Shown: positions 17,669-26,814 of the stretch, in pieces | Numbering within the stretch: position 1 is the first letter of the stretch | Layout of the letters: the number at the start of each line of letters is the position of its first letter | Assembly (NCBI GenBank): GCA_023100825.1 | Contig: CP095846.1 | Location: forward strand, 744,001-808,000 | DNA from: Nocardioidaceae bacterium SCSIO 66511 | GTDB lineage: Bacteria; Actinomycetota; Actinomycetes; Propionibacteriales; Nocardioidaceae | DNA length: 64,000 bases | Direction of reading: 5' to 3' | The notes under the pieces: model-generated | What the model was told of the DNA's origin: nothing | Seen by the model: the letters and a program-made list of their open reading frames with translations, nothing else | The model's database searches: none | Position numbers and translations under genes: made by a program

Positions 17669-18541
17669 ATGACGGACGAACTGACGGTGCTGGTCACCGG
17701 AGCAACGGGTACGCAGGGCGGCGCGGTCGCCCGGGAGCTGCTGGCGCGTGGACACAAGGTCCGTGCGATGACCCGGCGGGTCGAGTCCGAGCGGGCAGCG
17801 GCGCTTGCCGAGTCGGGGGCGACTCTGGTGCCGGGAGACTTCGAGGACGTGGACTCGCTGCGACGTGCGGCCGCGGGGTCGGACGCCGCCTTCATCATGG
17901 GCACGCCGTTCGAGGTCGACACCGAGACTGAGACGCGGCAGTCGATCGCCGCGATCGACGCGGTCCGCGAGGCCGAGGTGCCGCATCTCGTGTACACCTC
18001 GGTAGCAAGTGCGCTCGACAACACGGGCATTCCGCACTTCGAGAGCAAGGCCGAGGTCGAGCGCCATCTGCAGTCCGTCGAACCGAACGCCGCCGTGATA
18101 GCGCCTACGGCGTTCCTCGGCGATCTCACCTCGTCCTGGTACGCACCGGGCCTGCGTAGCGGTACATACACGTTCGCACTCCCGGCCGACGTGCCGTTGC
18201 AGCATGTCACGGTCGCCGACATCGGTGCCTTTGCGCGGCTGGTGATCGAGGACGCGGACCGGTTCGCCGGCACTCGCACGGAGCTCGCGTCGGTCACTAC
18301 GACCGGCGGCGAGATCGCGGCGAGACTGTCCGGGTGGCTCGGCACGCAGATCCGCTTCGTGGAGATCCCGATCGACGTAGTACGCGAGCAGATGGGTGCC
18401 GACGGACTAGCGATGTTCGAATGGTTCCGGGCGGGCGGCTTCACCATCGACGTCGAGCGACTGCACGCTGCGTACCCCGAGATCAAGTGGCACGACCTCG
18501 ACGCCTGGATCGGGGGTCACGACCTGACGGCGCTGCGCTGA
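17669..18541 (+). CDS. NmrA/HSCARG-like NAD(P)-binding protein
   Basis: 290-residue atypical short-chain reductase. VLVTGATGTQGGAVARELLARGH is the Rossmann glycine motif; TRRV shortly after is typical of NADP-binding NmrA-like proteins. The catalytic Tyr-xxx-Lys of classical SDRs is not evident, suggesting a redox sensor or quinone-type reductase. The start ATG 17669 has GAGGAGG 6 nt upstream. The MarR gene next to it and the shared operator suggest induction by a ligand of that regulator. Confidence 0.87.
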   Translation: MTDELTVLVTGATGTQGGAVARELLARGHKVRAMTRRVESERAAALAESGATLVPGDFEDVDSLRRAAAGSDAAFIMGTPFEVDTETETRQSIAAIDAVREAEVPHLVYTSVASALDNTGIPHFESKAEVERHLQSVEPNAAVIAPTAFLGDLTSSWYAPGLRSGTYTFALPADVPLQHVTVADIGAFARLVIEDADRFAGTRTELASVTTTGGEIAARLSGWLGTQIRFVEIPIDVVREQMGADGLAMFEWFRAGGFTIDVERLHAAYPEIKWHDLDAWIGGHDLTALR

Positions 18542-18588
18542 GCCTTCGTGTCTCGTGAGGTCGGGCTCGGGCACGCCGCGCGGCACGG

Positions 18589-18933
18589 TCAGTCCTCGAG
18601 CCACTCCGTGATGAACTCGTCGCTCGCGTGGATGTGGGTCGCGACATACCGCTCCGGGCCGAGCACGGCGAACTTGTGCGGTGTCCACGCGGGTACGACG
18701 AGCACGTGGCCGGCCTCGCCGATCAGCTGTTTGTCGCCAACGGTGAAGGTCGCCCGGCCTGCTCGGATGACGAACGTTTCCGCGTACGGATGCTGGTGCA
18801 GACGTGGCCCTGCGCCAACCGTGTCGGTGTCCTCGAAGATGATCGAGACGCCCGCGCCGTACGCGGCACCCTCGATGTTGTCGAGGATGCGCCCGTCGTC
18901 CCGGATGAGGCCGGTCGTCTCGATGATGTGCAT
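18589..18933 (-). CDS. Cupin-domain protein
   Basis: 114-residue single-cupin protein. Motif 1 is represented by GPRLHQHPYAETFVIRAGRATF (two His and the Glu metal ligands) and motif 2 by GHVLVVPAWTPHKF (the third His). It could bind a divalent metal and act as a small dioxygenase, isomerase or sugar-binding protein; nothing narrows this. Tail-to-tail with the NmrA-like gene and divergent from the acyl-CoA dehydrogenase operon. Confidence 0.85.
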   Translation of the reverse strand: MHIIETTGLIRDDGRILDNIEGAAYGAGVSIIFEDTDTVGAGPRLHQHPYAETFVIRAGRATFTVGDKQLIGEAGHVLVVPAWTPHKFAVLGPERYVATHIHASDEFITEWLED

Positions 18934-19059
18934 GCCGTCACATTAACGGCCACGCTTGCTCGGGTGCCACTGACGAACGGTGTGCGAAGCGTCGAGACGG
19001 CCGACGCGCGTGGATTGGGTTGACTCCCCATCTGGCCCTCGGGCAAGGTGAGAGCCGCG

Positions 19060-19075
19060 CTAAGCAAGCGCTTAG
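19060..19075. promoter_or_regulatory. Inverted repeat upstream of the acyl-CoA dehydrogenase operon
   Basis: CTAAGC-aagc-GCTTAG, a perfect 6-4-6 inverted repeat 40 nt before the ATG. TTGACT at 19020-19025 with CAAGGT at 19044-19049 (18-nt spacing) gives a weak promoter whose start would fall next to the repeat. TetR-type regulators commonly use such sites for fatty-acid and acyl-CoA genes; no such regulator is encoded nearby. Confidence 0.45.
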
Positions 19076-19115
19076 AGATCGTTGCGGTCTCTCGGTCGAT
19101 CGATGAGGAACGCTG

Positions 19116-20360
19116 ATGGACTTCGGCTTCGATGCAAGGACAGAAGAGCTGCGGGCCAGTCTGCTGGACTTCATGGATCGTCATGTCTATCCCGCAGAGG
19201 CGGTGTTCCGCGACCAGGTGGCGAGCTTGCAGAACCCCTGGGCGTGGGATTCCGTGCCGGTGCTCGCCGACCTTCGTACCGAGGCTCGGCGGCGTGGACT
19301 GTGGAACCTCTTCCTGCCCGGCGAGCTCGGCGCCGGCCTCACCAACCTCCAGTACGCTCCGCTCGCCGAGATCACCGGCCGCAGCGGAGCGCTCGCGCCG
19401 GCGGCGCTGAACTGCGCAGCGCCCGACACGGGCAATATGGAGGTGCTGGCGATGTTCGGCACCGCCGAGCAGCGAGAGCGCTGGCTCGATCCCTTGCTGG
19501 CCGGAGAGATCCGCTCGGCATTCGCGATGACCGAGCCCGACGTCGCCTCGTCCGATGCCACCAACATCGCGACCCGCATCGAGCGCGACGGCGACCAGTA
19601 CGTCGTCAACGGCCGCAAGTGGTGGATCACCGGCGCGATGAATCCGAACGCCCAGATCTTCATCGTGATGGGTAAGACCGATCCCGGTGCCGAACGGCAT
19701 CGCCAGCAGAGCATGATCCTCGTCCCGCGTGATACGCCCGGGGTCGAGGCCGAGCGCGGCATGGAGGTCTTCGGGTACGACGATCGGGATCACGGCGGCC
19801 ACGCCGAGATGTCGTTCACCGACGTACGCGTACCTGCGTCCAACCTGATCGGCGCAGAGGGCGACGGTTTTGCGATCGCTCAAGCTCGGTTGGGCCCCGG
19901 CCGCATCCATCACTGCATGCGGTCGATCGGGCTCGCCGAGCGGGCGATCGAGCTGATGTGCGCGCGGGCCGAGGAGCGGGTCGCCTTCGGCAAGCAGATC
20001 TCCGAACAGGGCGTCGTACGCGACTGGATCGCGGAGTCGCGCGTACGCATCGAGCAGCTGCGGCTGCTCGTACTCAAGACCGCTTGGCTGATGGACACGG
20101 TCGGCAACAAGGGAGCGCACACCGAGATCCAGGCGATCAAGATCGCGACACCGGCGACGGTGCAGTGGATCCTCGACAAGGCCATTCAGGTGCACGGAGC
20201 CGGCGGCTTGTCGCAGGACTTCCCGCTTGCCGCGGCGTATGCGGGTATTCGTACCCTGCGGTTTGCCGACGGCCCCGACGAGGTACACAAGAACGCGCTC
20301 GCGCGCGCCGAGCTGCGCACGCAGGCGAAAGCACGTGACGAACGAACGGAGACGCAGTGA
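19116..20360 (+). CDS. Acyl-CoA dehydrogenase
   Basis: 414-residue flavoenzyme for alpha,beta-oxidation of acyl-CoA thioesters. [20 protein letters not shown] is the conserved block binding FAD and substrate, and [12 protein letters not shown] follows it. The C-terminal helical domain shows [23 protein letters not shown] and [14 protein letters not shown]. Sequence features resemble the ACAD10/11-like or CaiA-like branch rather than short-chain butyryl-CoA enzymes, but chain length is unknown. RBS GAGGAAC precedes ATG 19116. Overlaps the next gene by 4 nt (GTGA), so the two form an operon, probably under the upstream inverted repeat. Confidence 0.92.
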   Translation: MDFGFDARTEELRASLLDFMDRHVYPAEAVFRDQVASLQNPWAWDSVPVLADLRTEARRRGLWNLFLPGELGAGLTNLQYAPLAEITGRSGALAPAALNCAAPDTGNMEVLAMFGTAEQRERWLDPLLAGEIRSAFAMTEPDVASSDATNIATRIERDGDQYVVNGRKWWITGAMNPNAQIFIVMGKTDPGAERHRQQSMILVPRDTPGVEAERGMEVFGYDDRDHGGHAEMSFTDVRVPASNLIGAEGDGFAIAQARLGPGRIHHCMRSIGLAERAIELMCARAEERVAFGKQISEQGVVRDWIAESRVRIEQLRLLVLKTAWLMDTVGNKGAHTEIQAIKIATPATVQWILDKAIQVHGAGGLSQDFPLAAAYAGIRTLRFADGPDEVHKNALARAELRTQAKARDERTETQ

Positions 20361-21391
20361 CCTCCAGTACCCAGATCCGGCTGGCCGCAAGGCCGCTTGG
20401 TGAGCCGTTGGACTCCGACTTCGAGTTCGTGGAGACCGAGCTACCCGAGCTGGCCGACGGACAGGTGCTGCTTCGTACCGTCTACCTGTCGCTCGACCCG
20501 TACATGCGCGGCCGGATGAGCGCGGCCAAGTCGTACGCGAAGCCGGTCGAAGTCGGTGACGTGATGGTCGGTGGCACCGTGTGTGAGGTCGTGGAGTCAC
20601 GCTCACCGCGGCGGCAGGTCGGTGACATCGTCCTCGCGTACTCCGGCTGGCAGACGTACGCCGTTGCGGACGCTCGCCATACGCGTCGGCTCGACCCCGG
20701 CGCCGCGCCCATCTCTACGGCGCTCGGCGTACTCGGAATGCCCGGCTTCACCGCGTACGCAGGGCTGTTGGCGATCGGGCAACCGCAGCCGGGGGACACC
20801 GTCGTGGTCGCGGCGGCGACGGGGCCGGTCGGCTCCGCGGTCGGCCAGATAGCGAAGGTCAAGGGTGCTCGTGCGGTCGGCATCGCGGGCGGATCCGAGA
20901 AGTGCCGGGCGTTGGTGGACGAGTTCGGGTTCGACGCTGCCGTCGATCACCGCTCACCCACGTTCGACGACGACCTCGTGGCTGCGACACCCGACGGCGT
21001 CGACGTCTACTTCGAGAACGTCGCCGGGCCGGTCGGCGCGGCCGTTGTGCGTCGGCTCAACAAGTTCGCCCGGGTGCCGGTCTGCGGGCTCGTCGCGAAC
21101 TACAACGCAACCGAGCCGCCGCAGGGCACAGATCACCTGCCGGGATTCCTGAACGCGATCCTCACCCTGAGCCTGACCGTGCGCGGCTTCATCCAGGACG
21201 AGTTCGTACCCACGCATCACGACGACTTCCTGCGTGAGATGGCAGGCTGGGTCGCGGACGGGTCGGTGCGCTATCGCGAGGATGTCGTCGAGGGTCTCGA
21301 GAAGACGCCGGAGGCATTCCGTGGCCTGCTGGCCGGCCGGAACTTCGGCAAGCTTCTCGTACGAGTCGGTGACGACCCGACAACCGACTGA
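20357..21391 (+). CDS. Zinc-free MDR NADP-dependent oxidoreductase
   Basis: 344-residue medium-chain reductase of the leukotriene B4 dehydrogenase / PTGR / curcumin reductase branch. [15 protein letters not shown] is the family N-terminal signature; [30 protein letters not shown] is the nucleotide motif; [21 protein letters not shown] is diagnostic. Catalytic zinc ligands are absent. It would reduce the double bond of an alpha,beta-unsaturated carbonyl, consistent with its coupling to an acyl-CoA dehydrogenase. GTG start overlaps the upstream stop. Confidence 0.92.
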   Translation: MTSSTQIRLAARPLGEPLDSDFEFVETELPELADGQVLLRTVYLSLDPYMRGRMSAAKSYAKPVEVGDVMVGGTVCEVVESRSPRRQVGDIVLAYSGWQTYAVADARHTRRLDPGAAPISTALGVLGMPGFTAYAGLLAIGQPQPGDTVVVAAATGPVGSAVGQIAKVKGARAVGIAGGSEKCRALVDEFGFDAAVDHRSPTFDDDLVAATPDGVDVYFENVAGPVGAAVVRRLNKFARVPVCGLVANYNATEPPQGTDHLPGFLNAILTLSLTVRGFIQDEFVPTHHDDFLREMAGWVADGSVRYREDVVEGLEKTPEAFRGLLAGRNFGKLLVRVGDDPTTD

Positions 21392-21406
21392 CATAGGGAT
21401 GACGGG

Positions 21407-21622
21407 ATGGCTACTGGGATATCGGCGAGGTTTCTGACAGTAGTCGACACGCTCCCGCTGGCTGAAGGGTCGCGGGTACTCGAGATCGGCGGGGCTCCGG
21501 GTGCGGCGGCGCGCGAGGTCGCGTCCCGCATCGGACCCGCAGGGCACATCCTCGTCGTCGACCGTTCGCGAACCGGTATCGAGCGTACGAACCGCCACTG
21601 CGCGGCCGAGATCCGGCTCTGA
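21407..21622 (+). pseudogene. Truncated SAM-dependent methyltransferase
   Basis: 71 codons only. SRVLEIGGAPGAAAREVASRIG.. is a normal SAM-binding motif I and GHILVVDRS the acidic motif II, after which the protein stops; a class I methyltransferase needs roughly 150 more residues. A cupin gene ends 6 nt beyond the stop on the other strand, so the missing part has been removed or overwritten rather than frameshifted: no matching continuation appears in other frames. It may be transcribed with the upstream operon (gap 15 nt) but should be inactive. Confidence 0.65.
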
Positions 21623-21627
21623 TCGGG

Positions 21628-21942
21628 TCAGACGCTTCCGGCGCGTTCGATCACAAGGATCCGCGCCTCGGGCGCCGGCTCGGCGACGTGCTCGTCACCG
21701 ACGTCGACCACACAGACGCGACCGGGCGTCAGATGCTCGCTGCGTTCGCGACCCTGGGTGTCCCGGTACCTCATGTCGACCGCGCCTTCGAGCACCGCGA
21801 ACACCTCGGGCCCGTCGTTGACATGCCATACGTACGGTTCGTCGGTCCAGTGCAGCCGAACTGTCGCATTGTCGAACTCGGCCAGGTCGTGGGCGCCCCA
21901 GGCGCGCTCCGCCGTGAACGCGGCAGCGTCGAGAAATCTCAC
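21628..21942 (-). CDS. Cupin-domain protein
   Basis: 104-residue cupin. YVWHVNDGPEVFAVLEGAVDM is cupin motif 1 (one His replaced by Trp/Val context, so metal binding may be altered) and LTPGRVCVVDVGDEHVAEP motif 2. A GTG at 21942 (VRFLDAAAF..) gives a typical single-domain length; an in-frame TTG at 22014 would add 24 residues. No relationship to the cupin at 18.6 kb beyond fold. Function unknown. Confidence 0.72.
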   Translation of the reverse strand: MRFLDAAAFTAERAWGAHDLAEFDNATVRLHWTDEPYVWHVNDGPEVFAVLEGAVDMRYRDTQGRERSEHLTPGRVCVVDVGDEHVAEPAPEARILVIERAGSV

Positions 21943-22044
21943 GTGGCAACGCTGACACCGCGCAGCTGCTTGCACAGTAGGAAGAAGTGACAGTTCTCCC
22001 CGAGATCCCGCCAAATCCGAATCTTCCGGATGGTCCGTCGCGGG

Positions 22045-23556
22045 TCAGCGGGCCGCCGGCCGGCAGCTACCGGTCGGGCGCAGGGATCCGGCTCCCGAGA
22101 ATGTGTGCGCCGGAATCCGGACGGTGAACGTGGTCATCCCGGGGCGGCTGTGCTGGTCGACGTCTCCTGCATGTGCGTGTACGACGGCGGCGACGATGGC
22201 GAGCCCGAGGCCGGTGCTTCCATGGGAGTGGGAGCGACTGGTGTCTGCGCGGGTGAAGCGTTCGAAGAGCTGCGCGGCAAACTCATCCGGGATTCCCGGG
22301 CCGTTGTCGGTGACGGTGAGTACGGCATCGCGGCCTTCGAGGGTCAGGCGGGTCCGTACAGTCGTGCCGGGTGGAGTGTGGATCGCTGCGTTACGCAGGA
22401 GGTTCGCGAGGACCTGGCGCAGACGCGCCTCGTCGCCCGTGACGTAGATGGGCTCGCTGGAAAGCGCAACCGTCCAGGAGTGATCGTGAGCAGAGACCCG
22501 TGCGTCGTTGACGCCGTCGATGACGAGCCGGGTCAGGTCGACTGGCTCCGCGGCGAGGGGCCGTCCGGAGTCGAGTCGGGCGAGGAGAAGGAGGTCCTCG
22601 ACGAGGTCGGACATCCGGGTGGACTCTGCCTCGACACGCGTGATCGCGTAGCGCAGGTCGTCGGGAACGTCCGGGTAGCGGCGCCGGGAGAGTTCGGCGT
22701 AGCCGCGGATCGACGTCAGTGGAGTCCGTAGCTCATGGCTGGCATCGGCGACGAATCTGCGTACGCGCATCTCGCTCTCATGACGCGCCTGCAGGGCGAC
22801 CGCGAGGTGGTCGAGCATCTGGTTGACGGCAATGGCGACCTGGCCGGCTTCGGTGCGACGGTCATCGACGTGTGCCCGCGCGGCAAGCATGACATCTCCC
22901 TGTTCAAGGGGGAGTTTCGAGATCGAGGTCGCCGTCGCTGTGACGCGTTCGAGCGGCCTCAGGGAGCGGCGCACCATCCGGCCGCCGACGAAGACTGCCC
23001 CGCCGATTGCGGCGACCGTCAGGACACCTTCGAAGATCAGCAGCTGGGTGACGGTTTCGCCGATGGAGTCCATGGGCAGCGCAACCACGACGGTGTCGGT
23101 TCCGTCGGATCCATCGACAGTTACGGCGACGGCGCGGTAGCTGCCGTAGCCCTCAACATCGACGGAATGGGGCTCGCCGTCACGAGCGATGTCGGCGAGG
23201 TCTTCGGTGGCAGCCGATGACAGGGCCTTGGGCCGCGGGTCGTTCTGGTCGGCGAGGATGAAGCCGTCCGCCTCGTCGCCGCTGATCCGTACGTTGATGG
23301 TGCCGACCGTCTCCCCGCGACCAGGCTTCGAATCCGCGGTCGGCGGCGGAACATCATCGGGAATGACTCCAGCGATGGAGCCGGCACGCTGTGCGCTCTT
23401 GTCCAGATCGGCGTCCAACCTGTCGACGAGGAACTGTCGCGAAGCGAAGGTGGTGAGGATCGCGATCGCAATGCACACTCCGGCAACGAGCGCGGCGATG
23501 CCGTACGCCAGTCGGCGCCGCAGCGGCCACCCGCGGGTCAGACCACGGAGCCTCAT
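22045..23556 (-). CDS. Two-component sensor histidine kinase (OmpR-type partner)
   Basis: 503-residue integral membrane kinase. First helix at ~15-36, a periplasmic/extracellular domain of ~125 residues, second helix at ~165-187, then HAMP. HisKA has FVADASHELRTPLTSIRGYAEL with the phospho-acceptor His; the ATPase domain shows LLRNAAIHTPPGT (N box), DNGPGIPDE (G1), FERFTRAD (F) and GSTGLGLAIV (G2). Starts in a 4-nt ATGA overlap with the response regulator. It resembles the mycobacterial PhoR/TcrY group, and its regulator the PhoP/TcrX group. The stimulus is unknown. Confidence 0.92.
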   Translation of the reverse strand: MRLRGLTRGWPLRRRLAYGIAALVAGVCIAIAILTTFASRQFLVDRLDADLDKSAQRAGSIAGVIPDDVPPPTADSKPGRGETVGTINVRISGDEADGFILADQNDPRPKALSSAATEDLADIARDGEPHSVDVEGYGSYRAVAVTVDGSDGTDTVVVALPMDSIGETVTQLLIFEGVLTVAAIGGAVFVGGRMVRRSLRPLERVTATATSISKLPLEQGDVMLAARAHVDDRRTEAGQVAIAVNQMLDHLAVALQARHESEMRVRRFVADASHELRTPLTSIRGYAELSRRRYPDVPDDLRYAITRVEAESTRMSDLVEDLLLLARLDSGRPLAAEPVDLTRLVIDGVNDARVSAHDHSWTVALSSEPIYVTGDEARLRQVLANLLRNAAIHTPPGTTVRTRLTLEGRDAVLTVTDNGPGIPDEFAAQLFERFTRADTSRSHSHGSTGLGLAIVAAVVHAHAGDVDQHSRPGMTTFTVRIPAHTFSGAGSLRPTGSCRPAAR

Positions 23557-24287
23557 TGGGCAGTGGGTCGCAGCACATACCCGGCACCGCGTTTGGTGTG
23601 GATCATGGGGTCTCGACCGGCGTCGATCTTCTTGCGCAGGTAAGAGATGTAGATCTCGACAACGTTGGCTTGCCCGCCGAAATCGTAGTTCCAGACACGG
23701 TCGAGAATCTGGTCCTTGGACAACACCCGGCGGGGATTGCGCATCAGGTAGCGCAGCAGTTCGAACTCGGTCGCGCTGAGCTCGACGGACACGCCTTGGC
23801 GGGCGACCTCATGCGACTCCTCATCGAGCGTCAGATCGCCTACGACCAGGACGTGCTCGCTGGCGGGCTCGTGCATGCCGATACGCCTCAGCAGGGCCCG
23901 CAGCCGCGCCACGACCTCCTCGAGGCTGAACGGCTTCGTTACGTAATCGTCGCCTCCGGCGGTGAGGCCGGCCACCCGGTCCTCGACTGCATCCTTCGCG
24001 GTCAGAAACAACACCGCAACGTCCGGTCGCTCAACGCGGATCCGACGCAGAACCTCCAACCCGTCGAAGTCGGGCAGCATCATGTCGAGCACCACGAGGT
24101 CCGGACGGATCCGATGCGCAGCGGCGACGGCATCGGATCCGGTGCCGGCCACGGTGACTTCCCAACCCTCATACCGCAGGGTCATGGCGAGCAGCTCGGC
24201 GAGGTTCGGTTCGTCGTCCACGACGAGCACGTGCGCCGTGCGTTCGTCACTGCGTGCGGTAACCGACTGATTGTCTGCGTCCTTCAC
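23553..24287 (-). CDS. PhoP/TcrX-like OmpR-family response regulator
   Basis: 244 residues, GTG start with AGAGG 9 nt upstream. Receiver domain: VLVVDDEPNLAELL, phospho-acceptor Asp in VVLDMMLPDFDG, LFLTAKD, GGDDYVTKPFSLEEVVARLR (nearly the mycobacterial PhoP sequence). Winged helix: LSATEFELLRYLMRNPRRVLSKDQILDRVW and NVVEIYISYLRKKID..GAGYVLRP. It begins the two-gene operon with the kinase, and a PhoP-type direct repeat lies 44 nt before the start codon, suggesting autoregulation. The preceding CotH gene ends 84 nt upstream on the same strand. Confidence 0.93.
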   Translation of the reverse strand: MKDADNQSVTARSDERTAHVLVVDDEPNLAELLAMTLRYEGWEVTVAGTGSDAVAAAHRIRPDLVVLDMMLPDFDGLEVLRRIRVERPDVAVLFLTAKDAVEDRVAGLTAGGDDYVTKPFSLEEVVARLRALLRRIGMHEPASEHVLVVGDLTLDEESHEVARQGVSVELSATEFELLRYLMRNPRRVLSKDQILDRVWNYDFGGQANVVEIYISYLRKKIDAGRDPMIHTKRGAGYVLRPTAQ

Positions 24288-24330
24288 CGAACCAGCCTCT
24301 CTGCGTACCCTGGCAGAATCCCCAGAGGAT

Positions 24331-24348
24331 CCTGTGAACCAACTGTGA
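24331..24348 (-). promoter_or_regulatory. PhoP-type direct-repeat box upstream of the response regulator
   Basis: On the minus strand TCACAGT-tggt-TCACAGG: two 7-bp direct repeats with 4 bp between them, exactly the spacing of mycobacterial PhoP boxes. It lies between the CotH stop and the regulator start. The regulator protein is of the PhoP group, which makes direct autoregulation plausible. Confidence 0.65.
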
Positions 24349-24370
24349 CCAGCAAGTCCGTCGATGGCCC

Positions 24371-26137
24371 TTATGACTCGGTAGCCTGCTTGTCGCCCGC
24401 ACGTCGCTTCGGTGCGGTCGACACCACCGGATCCTTCGCGACCGCTTTGGCCCGCGCTTTGAGGGCCTTCGTCAGCGACGCCACCGCGTCATCGATGGCG
24501 TTCTCGTCGAAGGTGTCGCTCGTCGGCACCGAGTCGGCGATCTCCTGCAACGTCGCGACGGCGTTGTTGCCGGAGAACATGTCCTCAGCCACCTGACGGT
24601 ACGCGTCGTGGTACTCGTCGGCGTACGCGTCGGAATCGAGGAAGCGTTCCTTGAGCGTGTTCCCCATCCGGGCTCCGCCCTCGGGGAGGTCGCCTTGGTC
24701 GGGCATTCCCTCGGGGAGGTCGCCTTGGTCGGGCATTCCCTCGGGGAGGTCGCCTTGGTCGGGCATCCCTTCGGGTGGTTCGTCGCCCTGGCCTGTGCTG
24801 TTCCCGCCGTTCCCGCCGTTCCCGCCGGGCATTCCGCCTCCCATGGACAGTTCGTCGTCGGCCTGGGTGGAGGTATCGCCGGACAGCGCCAGGTTGAGGT
24901 CCCACGACACGATCGAGAACTTCTTGGTGTCGAGGTCGTACCAGAGGTACCCGTTGCGGCCAGGTCCGGCGATGTCGTCGAAGTTCAGCAGCAGGTTCTG
25001 CGAGGCGGTGTACTGTGCGAGGGATTCGACGTCGACGTATTCGTCGAGGTCGCGGTCGAATTCCTCGTCGTTGGCGGTGTCGAGCCATTTGAGCAGCTTG
25101 ATGACGGGACCGAGGTCCTGAGTGCCGAGCTGACTGATCTGGGTGAAGTCCTCGGTGTAGTCGGTCTGGTCGTCGCCGTGATAGCTGAAGTCGCTGGTCG
25201 CGGTCACCTTGTACAGGACGCCGTTGCCGCCGAGGTCCTCGGTGGCGTAGGGCTCGTCGGGGACCTCGAGAACGAGCCGCGTCGTCGTCGGACTGTCGTT
25301 GACCGAGTACCGGGTGTACGCGTACTGCTGGCTCGGTTGCCCCGAGTCCGCGGTCAGGTCCAAGGAGACGGCCTCGTTCAGCATCGGGCTGTCTCCCATG
25401 ACCGGGCGCACCGACAGCTGTGTCATGCCCTGGTAGGCCCGTCCCTCTTCGTACTCGCTGAAGCTGATCAGCAACGGCAGTGTCTCGGGGTCGTCGGAGG
25501 ACAGGTCGGAATTCATCATCCCGGCCATGCCTTGGTTCGGCTCGCTACTCGCGCCACCCGGGTCCTCGTTGTCACCTCCTTTTGTCCGATCGAGGCCGTT
25601 TCCCGGCGTGCCCGACTGGTCCTGCGACGGTCCGCCCTGTGGCAGGTTCTCCGGCAGCTCGCCCTGCGGCATGTCCTCCGGCATGTCCTCCGGCATGTTT
25701 GCACCACTGCCGTCGAGGCCGCGCAGGGTCGAGTTCCCCTTGAGGCGGACCGCGACGTCGGAGATCACCGTGTCATCGATCGTGACGTCGGCCGGGACCC
25801 AGTCCTTCTCGCCGGTTTCCAGGTAGGTGTCGATCATGTCGTCGTACGCCTCGTCGTCGATGTCGATGTGCACCTCGTGTGAACCGTCGTCGAACAGGTC
25901 CGTCGTACCGGCGATGTTCTCGGTGATCGTCGATGAGACCGTGGTGACGTCGCCGGTCACGTACGGGCGTACCCGCGCATCACCGAACCAGCCGACGAGA
26001 AGCGCGACCAGGACCGCGAACGCGGCGACCGGCTTCCAATGCTGGCGTAACGACACCGGTATCCGACGACGGATCCGTGCGACGACGCCGTCCGGGCGAG
26101 GTTTCCGCGGCGTCCTGAGCTTGGCGAGAATCCTCAT
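24371..26137 (-). CDS. CotH-family kinase, membrane-anchored
   Basis: 588 residues. A basic N-terminus and one helix (~36-53) anchor it facing outward. The CotH fold is seen in VHIDIDDEAYDDMID, VAVRLKGNSTLRGLDG (the 'RGNS' block), ARLVLEVPDEPYA, and YLWYDLDTKKFSIVSWDLNLAL (Asp/Trp metal site). CotH proteins are atypical protein kinases, known from Bacillus spore coats. Met/Pro/Gln/Glu-rich insertions disrupt the domain: one near 140-200, and one at ~455-500 with three identical 10-residue repeats PEGMPDQGDL. Start ATG 26137 overlaps the DUF4956 stop (ATGA). The operon with VTC-domain and DUF4956 genes is recurrent in bacteria, but its job is not established. Confidence 0.88.
   Translation of the reverse strand: MRILAKLRTPRKPRPDGVVARIRRRIPVSLRQHWKPVAAFAVLVALLVGWFGDARVRPYVTGDVTTVSSTITENIAGTTDLFDDGSHEVHIDIDDEAYDDMIDTYLETGEKDWVPADVTIDDTVISDVAVRLKGNSTLRGLDGSGANMPEDMPEDMPQGELPENLPQGGPSQDQSGTPGNGLDRTKGGDNEDPGGASSEPNQGMAGMMNSDLSSDDPETLPLLISFSEYEEGRAYQGMTQLSVRPVMGDSPMLNEAVSLDLTADSGQPSQQYAYTRYSVNDSPTTTRLVLEVPDEPYATEDLGGNGVLYKVTATSDFSYHGDDQTDYTEDFTQISQLGTQDLGPVIKLLKWLDTANDEEFDRDLDEYVDVESLAQYTASQNLLLNFDDIAGPGRNGYLWYDLDTKKFSIVSWDLNLALSGDTSTQADDELSMGGGMPGGNGGNGGNSTGQGDEPPEGMPDQGDLPEGMPDQGDLPEGMPDQGDLPEGGARMGNTLKERFLDSDAYADEYHDAYRQVAEDMFSGNNAVATLQEIADSVPTSDTFDENAIDDAVASLTKALKARAKAVAKDPVVSTAPKRRAGDKQATES
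24679..24768 (-). repeat. Three 30-bp tandem repeats inside the CotH gene
   Basis: Three copies of a 30-bp unit (starts CCTCGGGGAGGTCGCC on the plus strand), the third diverging only at its end. They encode three in-frame copies of a Pro-Glu-Gly-Met-Pro-Asp-Gln-Gly-Asp-Leu decapeptide in an exposed loop. Because the unit is a multiple of three, copy-number change would keep the frame. Confidence 0.9.
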
Positions 26138-26814
26138 AGGTCGGTCTGGTCGTAGCCGGTCAGGACGGTCACCCGTTGGCCGCTGTTGACTTCGCTCAGC
26201 GCCTCGATCAGCTGGTTCTGACTCACTCCCGACCGCAGCTGCGCGGTGTAGAACAACTCCAACAGCGCGCCCGAACGAACCGACTCGGTGCTGACCAGTT
26301 CGAAGTTGTCGGTGAATCGCGCCAAAACGTCGTCGACGTACGCCTGCGCCTCGGACTCGGGCGGAACCTGCACCTTGACCACCTGACGCTGGATGTCGAG
26401 GCGGAACCAATCGAACTTCTGCATGATCACGATGACCAAACAGATCGCGATCGTGGCGACCGCGGCAAGCAGATAGAACCGTGTCCCGGTCGCCATACCG
26501 ATGGCCATCACCAAGAAGATGAACCCGACATCGCGGGTCTCCTTGATCGCGTTGCGGAACCGGATCACCGATAGCGCGCCGACGAGCGCGAACGCACGGG
26601 CGATGTTCGAGCCGACCACCAGCATGATCAGGCTGATCACCATCCCGACGATCACCAGTGTCTGCACGTAGCCCTGGCTGTACGAGATGTTCTGATGCGT
26701 TCGGCGGTAGACCCAGCCGATGATGGTCGACAGCACGAACGACAACGACATCGATACAACGATGTCGAACGTGGAGAACGTGCCGCTGAGATCCTGAACG
26801 TCGAAGTTCATCAT
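26134..26814 (-). CDS. DUF4956 membrane protein
   Basis: 226 residues. Three or four helices occupy the first ~125 residues (IVVSMSLSFVLSTIIGWVY; VQTLVIVGMVISLIMLVVG; FALVGALSVIRFRNAIKETRDVGFIFLVMAIGMATG), and a soluble alpha/beta domain the rest (VQVPPESEAQAYVDDVLARF..). SVIRFRNAIKETRD with its Arg cluster is the strongest family motif. Genes of this family almost always sit beside VTC-domain and CotH genes, as here. ATG 26814 overlaps the upstream stop; a second ATG follows immediately. Confidence 0.88.
   Translation of the reverse strand: MMNFDVQDLSGTFSTFDIVVSMSLSFVLSTIIGWVYRRTHQNISYSQGYVQTLVIVGMVISLIMLVVGSNIARAFALVGALSVIRFRNAIKETRDVGFIFLVMAIGMATGTRFYLLAAVATIAICLVIVIMQKFDWFRLDIQRQVVKVQVPPESEAQAYVDDVLARFTDNFELVSTESVRSGALLELFYTAQLRSGVSQNQLIEALSEVNSGQRVTVLTGYDQTDL

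Noticed and set aside
24679-24768. Possible CRISPR array
   Set aside because: Units are directly adjacent without spacers and encode in-frame peptide repeats.
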